DNA of 64,000 bases. It comes from Valencia hispanica. Lineage: Eukaryota > Chordata > Actinopteri > Cyprinodontiformes > Valenciidae. The position numbers and the translations under genes are program-made. Under the pieces are notes generated by a model. That model saw only the letters and a list, made by a program, of their open reading frames with translations, searched no databases and was not told where the DNA came from. Of this stretch, positions 42,101-54,800 are shown in pieces. The number at the start of each line of letters is the position of its first letter. Position 1 is the stretch's first letter. The stretch covers positions 41,810,001-41,874,000 of the forward strand of contig OY747704.1 in the NCBI GenBank assembly GCA_963556495.2, written 5' to 3'.

Positions 42101-43191
42101 TCAGCAGCATGTGTCCTGACGAAGACCAGGAGGCGGGAACACATTACACTTGGCTTAGAATCACTGCATTGCCACCCCGTATGTTTTAGGATCGATTTTA
42201 AGATTCTTTTAATAATTTTTAAGTGTCTTAATGGTCTTGGGCATTCTTATCTTTTGGAATTTCTTTTACCGTATGAACCTTCGCGGTCTCTGCGCTCCTC
42301 TGGCAGTCGTCTCCTTGTCACCCCCAAAGTCAGGATACAGACTCATGTTCAGGCGTCTTTCCATTATAATGGCCCTCACCTCTGGAACAGGCTGCCAGAG
42401 GACCTCAGGGCCGCAGAGAACGCTCATGTTTTGCAAGAGCAGGCTCAAGACTCACCTTTTTAATATAGCTTTTAACTGATTATTATTTATTAAATCTGTT
42501 TAATTGCTCTGCTTGTTTTATTTGATAGAATTATTTTTAGTTTAGCTTTTAGCTGGCTATTTATCAATTATTGTTTATCTGCTTTGCATTTTTATTTGAT
42601 CATATCTTATAATTGTTTTAATTTTAATATTTTAACTTATTTTAGTCTTCCTTCCAGTGTTGCCTCTGTGGGAGCCCTCTGCCTCGGGGGGCAGTGGTCG
42701 GCTGTGGCTGCCTTGGTGCTCTCCAGGTGGTGCTTGGGTGGAGGTGGGGGTCCCAGCCCTCCCCCCTCTGGGCTCCCTGGGTCAGTGCCTTGGCTGCTGC
42801 TGTTGATCTGCTGCTGCTGATGTAGATGGGTCCCATAATGACGTTTCCTGGCTCATCTGTACTCAGCCCAGTCTTCTTTTGTCTATTGTTGCTTTTATGT
42901 GTGTGCGTGCATGGGGGGTATAGCTGTGGTGTTGTTTTTTACTTTTGGGTTTTGGGAAAAGGGTGGGGGTGGGGGTTATTGGGTCATTTTTAATCTGTAA
43001 AGCACTTTGAGAAGCTTTGTTGTGGTTTGAAAAGCTCTTTATAAATAAAATTTGATTTGATTTTTGATTTTTCTCCCCCATGCATGCTAAACGCTTATTG
43101 ATTATTTATAGAGTGTTACAGATGAATTAATAAAGTATTTATAAGCTATTACTAGTCGTTTATATGGGGAGCCTTATTGTAAATTGGTACC
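39179..43191. mobile_element. hAT-like DNA transposon, non-autonomous, split by a LINE
   Basis: The left end (from 39179: GGTACCTCTTTACAATAAGG, then CTCC) and right end (to 43191) are inverted repeats. The right end read in reverse complement is GGTACCAATTTACAATAAGG, then CTCC. Similarity continues for perhaps 80-100 bp (GACTAATAAATAG against GACTAGTAATAG). The flanks are ATGAATTC (39171-39178) and ATGATTTC (43192-43199), an 8-bp duplication with one mismatch, as expected for hAT. No transposase is seen. Nearly all of its interior is LINE copy C, so the original element was probably only about 400 bp. Confidence 0.8.
39490..43075 (+). mobile_element. L2-like LINE, nearly full length but broken (copy C, plus strand)
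   Basis: On the + strand the order is: a proline-rich 5' part (39499-39720); endonuclease start (LLNVRSLLNN near 39823, then a TETWLSADAP-like stretch and CKKGGGTAFISS); endonuclease end with AGDFNLHMDNLL (near 40125) and VSDHYCVFFNIT; RT (41073-41726: FRPVSNLPFLSKVLEK, LLDLTAAFDTVDHTIL, GVPQGSILGPVLF). A frameshift follows, after which YADD is in another frame (about 41647), then a stop replaces a conserved residue near 41808, then the C-terminal region (42005-42463). The 3' tail is AAAGCTCTTTATAAATAAAA plus TTTGATT units, ending near 43075. It is dead but structurally almost complete. Confidence 0.9.
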
Positions 43192-43477
43192 ATGATTTCT
43201 AACACTCTGAACATTTTTCAATTGGCAATGTTCTATTCAGTGTTCCTTCTGTTGCATGCTTCCCCTATACTCCTTAGTTTCTTCTGTCTGTTGTCTTCCT
43301 GTTTGTATCCTTCCTTGTCTTGTATTGGCCTCATTGCTCTTCAAGTTATCCTTAAATGTTTATTTATGTATTTTTTTCTTCATTCACTCTTCATTATATC
43401 TTGCCTGCTTGCCTTTGATGGGAATTTGAATGATGCTCCATCACAATACGCCAATCATGCATAATTTATCATGCACA

Positions 43478-43520
43478 ATTCAATTCAGTTTATTTATATA
43501 GCATTGATTCACAACTACCC
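43478..43520 (-). repeat. LINE-type 3' tail fragment
   Basis: 'AATTCAATTCAGTTTATTTA' followed by TATAGCATTGATTCACAAC is the reverse complement of a common fish LINE/SINE tail. A + strand version of the same tail type is at 45985-46100. Confidence 0.55.
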
Positions 43521-43554
43521 TGCCTGACGACTGCTGGAAATAAGCATGAGACAA

Positions 43555-43689
43555 CCCCCCCCCCCCCCCCCCCCCCCCGCGTTCCTGCAAAGGATAAACG
43601 GTATGTATGTATGTATGTATGTATGTATGTATGTATGTATGTATGTATGTATGGATGGATGGATGGATGGATGGATGGATGGATGGATG
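43555..43689. repeat. Compound repeat: poly(C), (GTAT)n, (GGAT)n
   Basis: A 24-base C run (43555-43578), a 22-bp unique piece, about 13 GTAT units (43601-43651), then about 9 GGAT units (43652-43689). A C run of this length is uncommon and its length may be uncertain in the assembly. Confidence 0.95.
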
Positions 43690-44194
43690 ATTCACAAGTG
43701 CACGTTACAAAATTCAGTTTACATGCTGAAATATATAGCCGATTCATTCCAATTACAGAGAGATATTCAAAGTCAGCTACAATCTAGTTTTACTCCAGTT
43801 ATAAAATACTACAGTCAAATTTTATTTATTATTTTATTATTATTATTATTTATTATGCCTTTTGTTAAAAAATTTAATCCACAGAAATTCAGCTATTTAC
43901 AATGAGTCACTGCTTTTGCTGCAGTCACTCCTCTGGAACGAGCATGTACCAGTGGACACTAGATTGCATCTTGTTAACTTTGCAGCAATCCCTCACATTG
44001 AACATACAACCTGACTCAGTGTGAGCAGTCGTCTGCTTCGACTGACTCGGTGTATAAGAAAATAGAGCATACACACAAAAAAACCAACAACACTGAAGCA
44101 CTGATTCAGAAGATCTTTCTATGTTAAAGAAAAGTGAAGAGTTAGTGGCTGCAGTAGCTCCTTTGGTGGCTACATCTAGCAGAGAAACAAAGCT

Positions 44195-45180
44195 AATAAT
44201 AATCATAATCATAATACCTTTATTTTTAGAGCACTTTACACACCAGAGTTGACGAAAGTGCTGTACAGAAAAGATCAGCTTTGAGGCAGTAGGAAAAGTT
44301 ATGTCATGGAAAAACAAATAACAGAACAAAGGAAGGCCAAGCATAGGGGGGATATGCCAGGAATAGATCCTTTGACAAGGAAAACATAGAGAACATTAAT
44401 TTTATGGCAACAGTAATGGCATATAATGCACAAATGAAGAGTAGTGGATGAAAGAAGCAGAGAGAGAAAAGGTGGTCAGTATCTCATCCAGCAGCCTAAG
44501 CCTATAGCAACATAAGCACAGAGCTAGCTCAGGATGACCTCTGCCACAATAATTATAAGGTAGGAAACTCTAGCAACCACCAGTAAACCTCTACTCCAAG
44601 AATTGGAAACATATGGAACAATCGCATAGTAGATGATGGAGCTTGAAAGAGACATTTAAATTCTATTCTGGATTTAACAGGGAGCCAATGAAGAAAAGCT
44701 AAACTTCAAGAAACGTGATCTTTTCTTTTAATTCTCATCAGAACTCTGTCTCAACATTTTAGATGAGTTGAAGGCTTTTAATTCCTCTTTGAACTTCCTG
44801 ATAGAAAATAATTATGGTAATCCAATGTCAAGCACACAATGCATTGACTAGCTTTTCTGTATCACTCAATGACATATTTATAATTTCAGTCATGTTACGG
44901 AGGTGAAAGAAGGGTGTCCCAGAAATGTAGAAGTGTAATATTGGATTAAAATGAAATTTTCTGTTTAAAGATGATCCAAATCATCCAAGTTTTCATGTCT
45001 TCAAGACATGTATGTTGTATTAAATAACTGATTGGACTGATCAGGTTTTATAGATAAATAAAGATTAGTATCATCAGCATAACAATGGAATTCTATCTCT
45101 TGCTTTTTGAAAGCTTTACCAAGTGGAAACATTTATTTAGTAGGATGAATTGCCTCAAACAGTGAACCCTGACTTTCAAG
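44195..45180 (-). mobile_element. Decayed L2-like LINE (copy D)
   Basis: The minus strand holds RT relics, including an EFHCYADDTNLYLSIKPDQ-like segment near 45045-45100, so the YADD box survives. The 3' end at the low coordinate has the tail pattern CCTTTATTTTTAGAGCACTT...GTGCTGTACAG. No long open frame survives. It differs clearly from copies B and C. Confidence 0.75.
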
Positions 45181-45984
45181 CTGATTCTCTCTTCATTGTT
45201 ACACCAAAGCCTTTTATCCTTAATTCTGATGTGGAAAAGCAGGACAAATAGGTATGTATCAGGATTTGAGTGAGTTTGAGAGGTGGCAAATCATTTATGA
45301 CCAGATGACTGGCACAGAGTATTCCAAAATAGCTGCTTTTGTGGGGTGTTCCCTGTCTGTGTTGGTGATTATTGTTTGTTAGCAGCAAAGTAGTACTAAA
45401 GATTGGTCCGAAAAAGGGTCAAATATTGTCTAGCTCCAAGCCTCATTGATGGACCAGGGAAAAATCGTTTGTCTGTGGCGTCCAATTCGATAGACAAGCT
45501 ACTAAAACGGAAATAGCTGAACAAGTTCCTATTGAAATTTTGATGACGAGGGAGGTGGTTATAATGTTATGCCAGATTTGTATACAAGGGAATATGTTTT
45601 TGCAAGATCCAGATCCATAGATTGCATTTAGGTCTTCTTTCCTTGTGGATTATTACTGTTCTTTTTTCATAAATGTAAGCATGCATTAGAAAAGGTAAAA
45701 ATGGAAGAAAATATGGCTCCACTAAAAGCTGGAACTTTGCATTTGCTCAGCACCAACTAACATGGCTCTATAAATACCTCCTCATTTGCAGACTCTTCAT
45801 GTTATACTATGTTTTAAATCAATTGCTGTAATATAGGTTTTAAAGGAGTGATATTGAGTTTCTAAATCCTAAATTTGACCTCCACATCATATCATTTTGT
45901 TGGATTTTTCAACCCATCTCTGCACACTCACACTGGTGCATCAAAGGCTTGTATTTAGGATGTCAATGTTATTTTGTTAATTGA

Positions 45985-46100
45985 TGTTTTTCAGGTTTGT
46001 GGGTTTTGGTATTGTATTGCTGTATTGTTAAAGTCTCAAGTCCCTTGAGATGTATTTGTTGTGAATTTCTCCTATGTAAATAAAGTTAAAATAAATTAAA
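45985..46100 (+). repeat. LINE/SINE-type 3' tail
   Basis: 'CCCTTGAGATGTATTTGTTG' then TGAATTTCTCCTATGTAAATAAAGTTAAAATAAATTAAAA resembles the common fish tail '...GCGCTATATAAATAAA(ACTGAATTGAATTG)'. The body is not recognisable. Confidence 0.55.
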
Positions 46101-47860
46101 ATATACTTTTGGAAAATAAAAGATAATTTCTTCAAAGATACATACTTATAATGTGTCTGTTAAATATTTAGAGCTGAATTGCTGGACTGTGTGTTGCATT
46201 TCAAAATATTCGTTGGATAAGTTTGGTTGAAATAATTACTGTTTGTATCACAGCTTCACTTAATGCAAAACTTTAGCTCAAATCGCAAATGTATAAACAC
46301 TAAGCTCATAAAGTCCAGTGAAATACAGATTTGCACACACATCATGTGTTGTACTACCATTTTCCTGTTATTCTCTCATCTTTCACATTAACAGAACTAA
46401 CTTATGCAGCTAATAAATTCAGACACCAAAGGCTCTGTAAGATAACTAATTATAATCAACAGCCACTGGCTTTTAATATGACAGTAATACACCTTGAATA
46501 GGTCATCAGCATTGTGAAACAACAGCCTGGGTCTCGGTTCCAGCAAACATCATTACATTCATTACTGTTTTTGTTCTGGTTTACAGTCCGGAGTGTGGCT
46601 TCAAAGACCTTCATCACTGGGAGAAAATGTCAGCCATCATTAACTGTGCATAATTGCACACACAGTGAGACAAATGTGAGAATGTGAGTGCTGTTTTATG
46701 GGATGCATGTCCACGGACACTGACAGAACGATCATCTCCTACTCTCAGCTACGTCAGAGTTTGACCTTTCATAGATGCAGCACAGACACCCAAAATTAGT
46801 TTCCTACTAATCAGTTGAATGCAATTACAAACTAAATTGCATCACAGACCTTGTCTTTATGTGGACTGCCTTTACTTCCTTCAAGCATACATTCTGGTTT
46901 TTCTGGTTTATAATGCCATTTCTGACTTACTCCCCAGTTTAGAAGAAATGATTTGGGTCAGTTGTCTTACAAAATTAAGCTGAGAAAATGTGTTGTGGAG
47001 AAAATGTGGTTGAGTAACCAATAAATGTAGAAATGTTTCACAGGGGTGTTCCAGATGCTACACAATCATGCTATGGGGAAAATCAGATTGTATTATGCTA
47101 GAGTGGTACAGGGGTGAAGGTGTGTAGAGGAATTAGGGGATGAGGTGGAACAGAGAGTAGGTTTATTCGTGTCTGTAAACTTGTATTCTCTGTTTGTGAT
47201 GTTTGAATTTCCTGAAATGTAAGAGAAAAATTTATGATGAAATATAAATTACAAAAAAAGTATTTTTAGTTCTTAACCTTTTCAAGAAACTGTTTGGCTT
47301 GTTTATATTATGACAAATATTGATATAACAGTGATAGCTGTTAAATTTTTTTGTTGGATTTGCATACATAAATGATATTACTCAAAAGTTAATACACCTA
47401 AAAAGCTGCAATACAATGTTTTTTTTTATTTTGCATGCATTGATATGAAATATTTCTGAATAGCATAAACTTGCTGACAACCCCCAGTTAAGATTTAGTT
47501 TGTAGTTTTTGTAGTAGTAAATGTCTAAACTTCCACAGTATGCAATAACTTGGAGTAAGTTTGTGCCAACAAACCCTCTTCCCTGTGTTGATTTACTCAG
47601 TGGCTTGTACCTCTGCAGAGTTCACCCTTTATATCTTGGAAATGAATTGAGTAACAACATCGCACTTAAAATCACAATCCCTTAATGACTTTTTATCCAA
47701 AAACTTTGCATTACGTTTTACTTAGATTTCTGGTCAAGCCAGCGTTTCTTGCTATTTATACTGTAAGTAAACCATAACATTGTCACTTTTTTCACATTAC
47801 ATTGTTTTTATTTTATACAAAATCACAAAAAATCTAGCTCAGGAATTCTGACAGCCAAAC
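46101..47860. other. Intergenic region upstream of crhbp, no gene seen
   Basis: No exon recognised. 46395-46870 is repeat-free with several TAAT cores (GATAACTAATTATAATC near 46441) and could include crhbp or otp regulatory DNA. The rest is AT-rich and featureless to me. Confidence 0.4.
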
Positions 47861-48175
47861 GCCGACCTATAAAATCCATGCACTGCTGTACTTCGGTTTG
47901 TTTATCATGACTTTTAATGAGGCCGCGTTTCTTTTAATCAAATCATCCTCCGTCATTAGTTTCCACGCTGCCGAGCATGCATACATGCTCAAATATGGCT
48001 TTAAATAGCCGCTATTTCTGGTTTCTGATTAAAAATAATAACTGTGTGTTGTTAGTGGTTCGGATGTTGGTCTGCCTTGTCTGTTTGTGCTGCTATAAAA
48101 GCTGCCACCTCTCAGGATGCGTAGTTACTCCCCCTCTGCGTTTCGGAGAACACTTGTGGAGAGACGCTCTTCAGG
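47861..48175 (+). promoter_or_regulatory. crhbp: crhbp promoter with TATA box
   Basis: TATAAAA at 48094-48100 lies 76 bp before the ATG, which places transcription start near 48125-48130. Upstream (47880-48050) is a complex stretch with TTTTAATCAAATCATC and a near-palindromic GCATGCATACATGC (47974-47987). This fits a compact TATA promoter with a short 5' UTR. Confidence 0.75.
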
Positions 48176-48256
48176 ATGTCCGCGGCTCTGCGCGCTCAGC
48201 TCTTCATCTGTCTTATTTCCCTGTTCTCAGGAACCGGACTCACTCGTTACATCGAG
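48176..48256 (+). CDS. crhbp: crhbp coding exon 1
   Basis: Encodes the signal peptide and ends at ...TRYIE, phase 0, followed by the donor GTACGG. The RY-E residues match the N-terminus of mature vertebrate CRHBP. Confidence 0.95.
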
Positions 48257-49246
48257 GTACGGTCAAACTTTTTTAATGTTAAAGTAAATCAACGAGGGTT
48301 TATTGATACAACCGTGCACAGTAAACCTTCGTTTATACAGACTGATTTTGTTTGCGTCATGTTTTTCGCAGGACAACGAGGCTTCAGATGGATTGTATTC
48401 TCTGATCAGTCTGGCCCAGAAAAGGGAATCAGAGGATTTTATTTTCCGCCGACCTCTCAGTAAGAAATATTTAGAACAGTGTTTTTAATACTGTATAATG
48501 GGGGTCCAAACATGCCACAATTCAATTAAAAAATACATCTGTAAATAATTACTTTAGTTGGTAATAGTCAATTAAACTACGAATAAAACCATAAGTTTGT
48601 AAATAAACAACATGTGCTATGTCGTCAATAAATGTATTTACATTATTTGCTCAGACACATAAGTATTTTACCAATTATTTATTATTTCACAGTAGCATGC
48701 TGCAGCATATTCATTTATTTTGTGTATCAGCCTTATCCACCAAGATCAAGGGCTAACAAAAGTTTATACTGTCAAGACAAATAGTCTGAAATTTACTTCT
48801 CCCAGGGTTATCCCATTTAGAAGTTTGGGTCTTTAATTGGTATCTGTTGAGCCCCAGTGACAGTTTCAACAACTTATGGAGCACAAAGCAAATAAACCAT
48901 GAAATAATTGAAGGAAAATGTAAACAACTCCACACAAATTGTATAATAAATGGCTTCAAATTTGAAATTAGAAATCTTTCATTCATCTATTTAATTATTG
49001 AACGATTTATATAGGCCTAATTATGGATGTATTTATACATTTGTTAAATTTTTTTCCTATTTATGGCAAGTTTTTTTTAAATGACATTTATTTATTCATT
49101 TATTACATTTTGGCTCTTTTGGGACTCAACATTTGTGTAATTTAGCTAGTTATTTGCTTCATTTCCCCATATGTCTTATCCGACTGCTCATTTTTCTTCT
49201 ACTGTCCTGCTTGGTATTCTCAAATACCAGAGCTTTTTACAAACTG

Positions 49247-49292
<46 letters not shown>

Positions 49293-51437
49293 TTGTCAGG
49301 TGAAATCTTGTTATAATTTGTTTTTGTAGAAGAAATGGGAAAAACAACAACTTGCTGCATTGTATTTTGTTTAATTAATAAGAAATTTTTCTTAAATGAA
49401 ATACTGTCTCAATCACAAACTTTGTGATTGTGGAACAATCAACTAGATACTTCATATCTGTTTTGCACAACTGAGGAATCTCTGTCAGATGCTTTTCCTA
49501 AAGTTGTGGGGCTTGCCTCCCCATGCACTCCTGGAAAGTATTTTAAAAAGTAAGATATTTTTCTCTCTTTCTGATCTCAATATCTGTGGCTGAAAAGAGG
49601 AAAAATGAAACCTGATGCAAAATTATCTAAAAATGTCTCCCAACTGCTGAACTTGATGGACATATTCACCTGCATGTGTTTACTGCAATGGGGTTTGTGA
49701 TTTACAGTGTAGATATACAGCAATCAGGTGAAAACGGGGTGTTCTTCGAATTATTGTAGCCTTTGCCATTCCAATGCTCTTCTAAGTGTTTAAAACTCTT
49801 GTCTGTGACATTTAAAGGATGCTTGGACATGCTGGCGACTGAAGGCTATTTTACATTTGTGGCGTCCCGGCCACAGCTGGCTTGTGCTGCCTTCATCATT
49901 GCTGAGCCCAGTGAGGTCATCAGTCTGGAGCTCTTTGACGTCAGCATTGACTGCAGTGCTGGAGACTTCATAAAGGTTGTTCCAAAATAACCTCTGTTCT
50001 GTGACCAAAAGGCAGGAAGTTCATGGCTTTGCAATTTAGGACATACATTCTGTTTTATCTTCTTCTATTGGATTAAAATGATGCCAAATAGGGTTAGGGT
50101 ACTGTATGAGGGCAAAACACCACCACAGATCCTTTGTGCTTTGCCAAGAGCAAATGTAGGAGGAAAATAGCTTCAGTTCAGGAGCCAAGCCCGCCAGTAA
50201 CATTGCAGTCTCGGTTCAAGCGGGCCAAATTGAAAGAGACTTTTGGCAGTGGGAAAGAATGAGAAAATGATTATACTTTCTAGGTTTAAAAGTTGAAATG
50301 AGGAATTATCTTGATGCCGAAAACTGGTCACTGTAGCCAGCATATATAATTTCTTTGGACCAAAAAAGGTTTAAAACAGCAAGTTGAAAGGCATTTCTTA
50401 CCCTATGGCAATTCAAGTAATTGGGATACAATTTACAACAGAAAGATGTATGTTGTCATGTTCAGCTAATTTATAGTAAATAGAATATATTATTTTACAG
50501 CACCTTTTCAGTGCATTAAAGATCAAAAGCAATTTTTAAAAAGTTGAAGTTTGGCCACTTTTTAAATGTTCTTTTTCATAGTTTCAGTTGATTTGAATGT
50601 AAAGAGACAACATCTTTAAATATAGACTTATGTAATTGCATTAATTTCTAAAATACAGAAGTATTTACATATTTGGAAATTCAAATCAAAAGCTTTTATT
50701 TAGTCTAAACAACATTATGACAGAAATCTTCCCTGCTTCAAACTGAGTGCTCCATCTGTTCTGTTGCTGTAGATTTTTGACGGCTGGGTTCTGAAGGGCG
50801 AGAAGTTCCCCAGCAGCAATGATCACCCTCTCCTCCCACACGAGCGCTACACGGACTACTGCTCCTCTGCTGCATCACCGGTCTCCGGTCGATCCTCCCA
50901 GAATGTTGCTATGATCTTCTTTCGCGTTCACAGCCCTGAGAGTGGCTTCACCCTCACTGTCAAAAAAGTGCACAATCCTTTCCGTGAGTTCTGCAACCCA
51001 CCTCCCATTTTAGGAAAGTTGTAGCAGCAGTAGCAAGCATCACAAGTTGTTGATAAAATAAAAATCCCTCAGTGACGCATAAGATTCAAGGCCTTTCACC
51101 CAAATCAGGCTTGTTTTACTTATGTTCCTTTATTTTTCAGGAAGAGAGTTAGGATTGTGATGGTTGTTCGTTTGGATGCGTGTTCTTCCTGGACATTTGT
51201 GCTTGATCAGGCGTTAATCAAGGGCGAGGGCAACATGAAGAAATTGAATAAAAAGGATGCACCTGTTTTCTAGCTGCTTAAAAAGCACCATGTTTGCATT
51301 GTGCCAAGCAACATAACAATCACTTTGACAAAGATGCCCTAAGAAAGAGTGCTTTGGGATGGGAAGGATTTATATAGATTATCTTTAGGTAAACAGCATG
51401 AATGTTTAAGTTTTTATGTTGTGCAGATGATACTATG

Positions 51438-51529
<92 letters not shown>

Positions 51530-51792
51530 CTGTCATCAGCATAACTGTTAATATTATCTGAAAAAGCTTTCCTAAACTGATACAACATTTTGACTTCTAC
51601 TTGTACCCACGTAGTGTTGCTTGCTGTTACCAGTTCAAGCTATGGTTCATGCTCAGGCTAAACTGTGTCTAATCCTTGGCTTCACCCCTGATTATGTCCA
51701 ATTTGTCACATCAGGTATCAGTAATGAGTTTCTCAGGTGATGGTTGAACTGTTGAAATTTGAAACCTCTTCTTCTGTGCGTGTGTACATGTG

Positions 51793-51869
<77 letters not shown>

Positions 51870-54800
51870 TTGTGCGTGTCTGTGCAAAGCCTGCAACATC
51901 ATGTCTCAGAGTCCAGAGGGCAGTTTCACCATGGTGATGCCGCATCAGCGCCAGAACTGCAGCTTCTCCATCATCTACCCAGTGGAGATCCAACTGACAG
52001 ATCTCAGCTTAGGGGATGCCAAAAGCAATGAGATCAGCCCCCTGGTAAGACACAGGCAGACAGCATAACAGGACTTCTCTACTAATCAAAGAAAAAAAAT
52101 CAAAGTATAAAAAGTCTTTAAAAGTCTGTTGTTGTTGTTGTTTATTTTAAGTAACTAACTAACTCAGAATAATGGTAGTTCTAAGGCTGTGAAAGATTTT
52201 CGTGTCTCATTTAAACGTGTTTTGATCTCAAATCTAGCTAAAGAAATTCAACAGAAAATTTTTCATATTAAAGTTTAGTAACATATAAATTCAAACAATG
52301 TTTAGGGGTGTTTGACACTTTTATAGAGTGTATGTAAATATCGGGTTTTAACAGCATAACTGTCTAAGCAATTAGAAACCAACAGTGTAACTAGCATATA
52401 ATCTGCAAGATTTTCACAGGTTCTCTATCTGATATGACCTTTAAGGTTATTTAATCCATAGACAGTGTTAAGCCAGTTCATTCTTAACAATAACTGGTTT
52501 GAAATTCAGTTTACCCATTCTCAGAATGAATTAATTCATGTTCATAACTCCTAAACCTAAAAACTCTGAACTGAGGCATCCAATTCAAACACTAAAGAAA
52601 GATGTTCTTAAGTAGGTAATATATAGCACAACTTGTGACATTGTTTGTGAAATAAATACATACAAACTTCAAATGAATAGTACATACCAGCAACTTTTCC
52701 AAAATTCTTAATGTGATGTGGCCCAACTGGATGCCAAACTTGGGGCTAAGCAGCAATCTCCGACTCCTAATTGGAATATTGGCCTCAGGAGGCATTTTTG
52801 TTGTATTTCAGACTCTGAACTCTGAACATCTAACTCTTTATTACTAATGGAACACACTAGAACTTCACAGGTCTAATATGAACAAGTATATTGGCTCCCT
52901 ACTAAAAATCTCTGTGTGTGCTTAATAGCTGAACTCCAGCTGTGCCCTCACAGACGGCAGTCACCATGCTCTCACCTTGGAAAGAAATTGCTGTTGGGTC
53001 TTTTATAAATAAGGTATCATAAGTTACCACTGAAAAATTCAATGTACATCTGCTGTTCCCTCCTAAACAAAGTGCTATAAATAAATGCATGTATGAACTG
53101 TGCTCACTTCAGGTTTGTCATGTTATGATACATTTATTAAAAATAGTCAGACCCTGAACTGTAGTGTTTCTGTTGAATCACAGAAAAATATATCAAAAAC
53201 ATGATTTTATTTGACTTTTAACAATCTAGCATAATGAAAACAAATCTATGATTAAAGAAAAAACAAAAATAGTCAAGATCTCCCCCAAAATCAAATCATT
53301 AATTCCTGGTCCCACTATGGACATTTCCTGAAAATGTCATCAAAATCTGTCAATAATGTTTTGAGTTGCTAACTAACAGACAAACAAACAAACCCCGGCA
53401 AAAACATAATCTCCTTGGCGGAGGTAACTATACAACAACATGGCCAGAAATTAAAAGTCAATTAAATGCCATTATGATTTCAATGCTCATCAAATATTCA
53501 AAGTTGAAAACTTTTAACCATAACTACACAAATAAACATCTTGTTGAGTTTGAGAAGTATTGATGTTTTGGAAGTCCTTCAGATAAGAATGAAACAAACA
53601 ACATGACTGATGGATTTTTTGGCACCTAATATAACACTGGTTGGCAGACTATTGACGTTATGATTAATTGCACGCAAAGTAAATTAACCAGACTGATGCC
53701 AATACTCACATTTAGAGGAAACTTGTTTCAAAGTGAGGAGCAGAAGTTCCAGCTGAGATCAGATGAGATCATGTCTGAATGTGAAGAAAATGAGGTATGC
53801 TTTAGGTGACATTGCAAAACATAATCCAACCTTTGTTGGAAGTGATTAATTAATTTTTACTAATTACTTATTAATTTTAAAATAATTATTACTATTATTA
53901 GTAACTAATAAAACTGGCTAAAGTATATAAGATTGGAGTCTGAAGGCCTGATGTAAATTTGTGATTTGAGTTTATAATTTTATTGAAGTTTAAAGTAGTT
54001 TTGGTTTCTTTACAATCCTTTGCATTGTTAGATCCTTTATTTGCAACACAGATTTTACCTCAGGATCATCAGTAGAGTCGTGTTTATCTCCCGTTTATTT
54101 CCTTCTCTCCTTCTCTTGTGTTTTGTGATTTTTATTTTGCATTGCTTACCTCCCTAGTATCACTTATGTTTCCTGGCAAAAAAGGATTAAAAACATGTAT
54201 TTCCTCCACCTTTTATATCACCGCATGTCAAAAACCTCCACATAGTACACTTGAACCATTTTGTATGCACAGTGAATATATAAAATGATATAGGAACACA
54301 TGATACCACTCAGAAATTATTTTCCAGCATCACCTTACTATGCATTTGACTCTGTAGAGTGCATAAGTTGATCACCAGATTAGCCAGGCTACTACAGATT
54401 TTTTGGGTTGTATAAATTCTGCAACATATCTGCTGCAGCTTTCACCTTCTGTGTATACTACACGTTTGTCACTGCGGCACAATCAACACAGATGTGACCC
54501 CAATATTGCAGCAGTGACCCAACAGTAAGATTTCTAAAGCTCTTATTACACTCTTCATCACTGCAAACAGCAATGAAGAGTTATTCACCCCTGCCTGTGA
54601 AAATAACAGCTTGACCTACTTTTTGATTAATTAAGCAAATAATTATCTTTTTTTTTTTATACGTGTCCTGTTTGGCAGTGTGGAGCTCAGAATTGGTGTC
54701 TGAGTACCAAGTAGAAGCCCAACAGGTTTACTTTCACAAGCGGAGCAGTACAGCTTTTGCTATAGTACTCCACTTGATATATGTGTGAAAAATCTTTATT

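Larger units (their letters stand above)
50984..51889 (+). other. crhbp: crhbp intron 4 with two microsatellites
   Basis: Holds a (TA)n tract (51443-51527) and a (CT)n tract (51796-51855) followed by GT repeats that run to within about 20 bases of the acceptor. The pyrimidine tract needed for splicing exon 5 is therefore itself a microsatellite. Confidence 0.9.

Noticed and set aside
43480..43905. Frames with HPSI, YIHT or MYVC repeats
   Set aside because: Translations of the GTAT/GGAT arrays and the C run.
49790..50034. Minus-strand frames over crhbp exon 3
   Set aside because: Shadows of the + strand exon, which has clear homology and splice sites.
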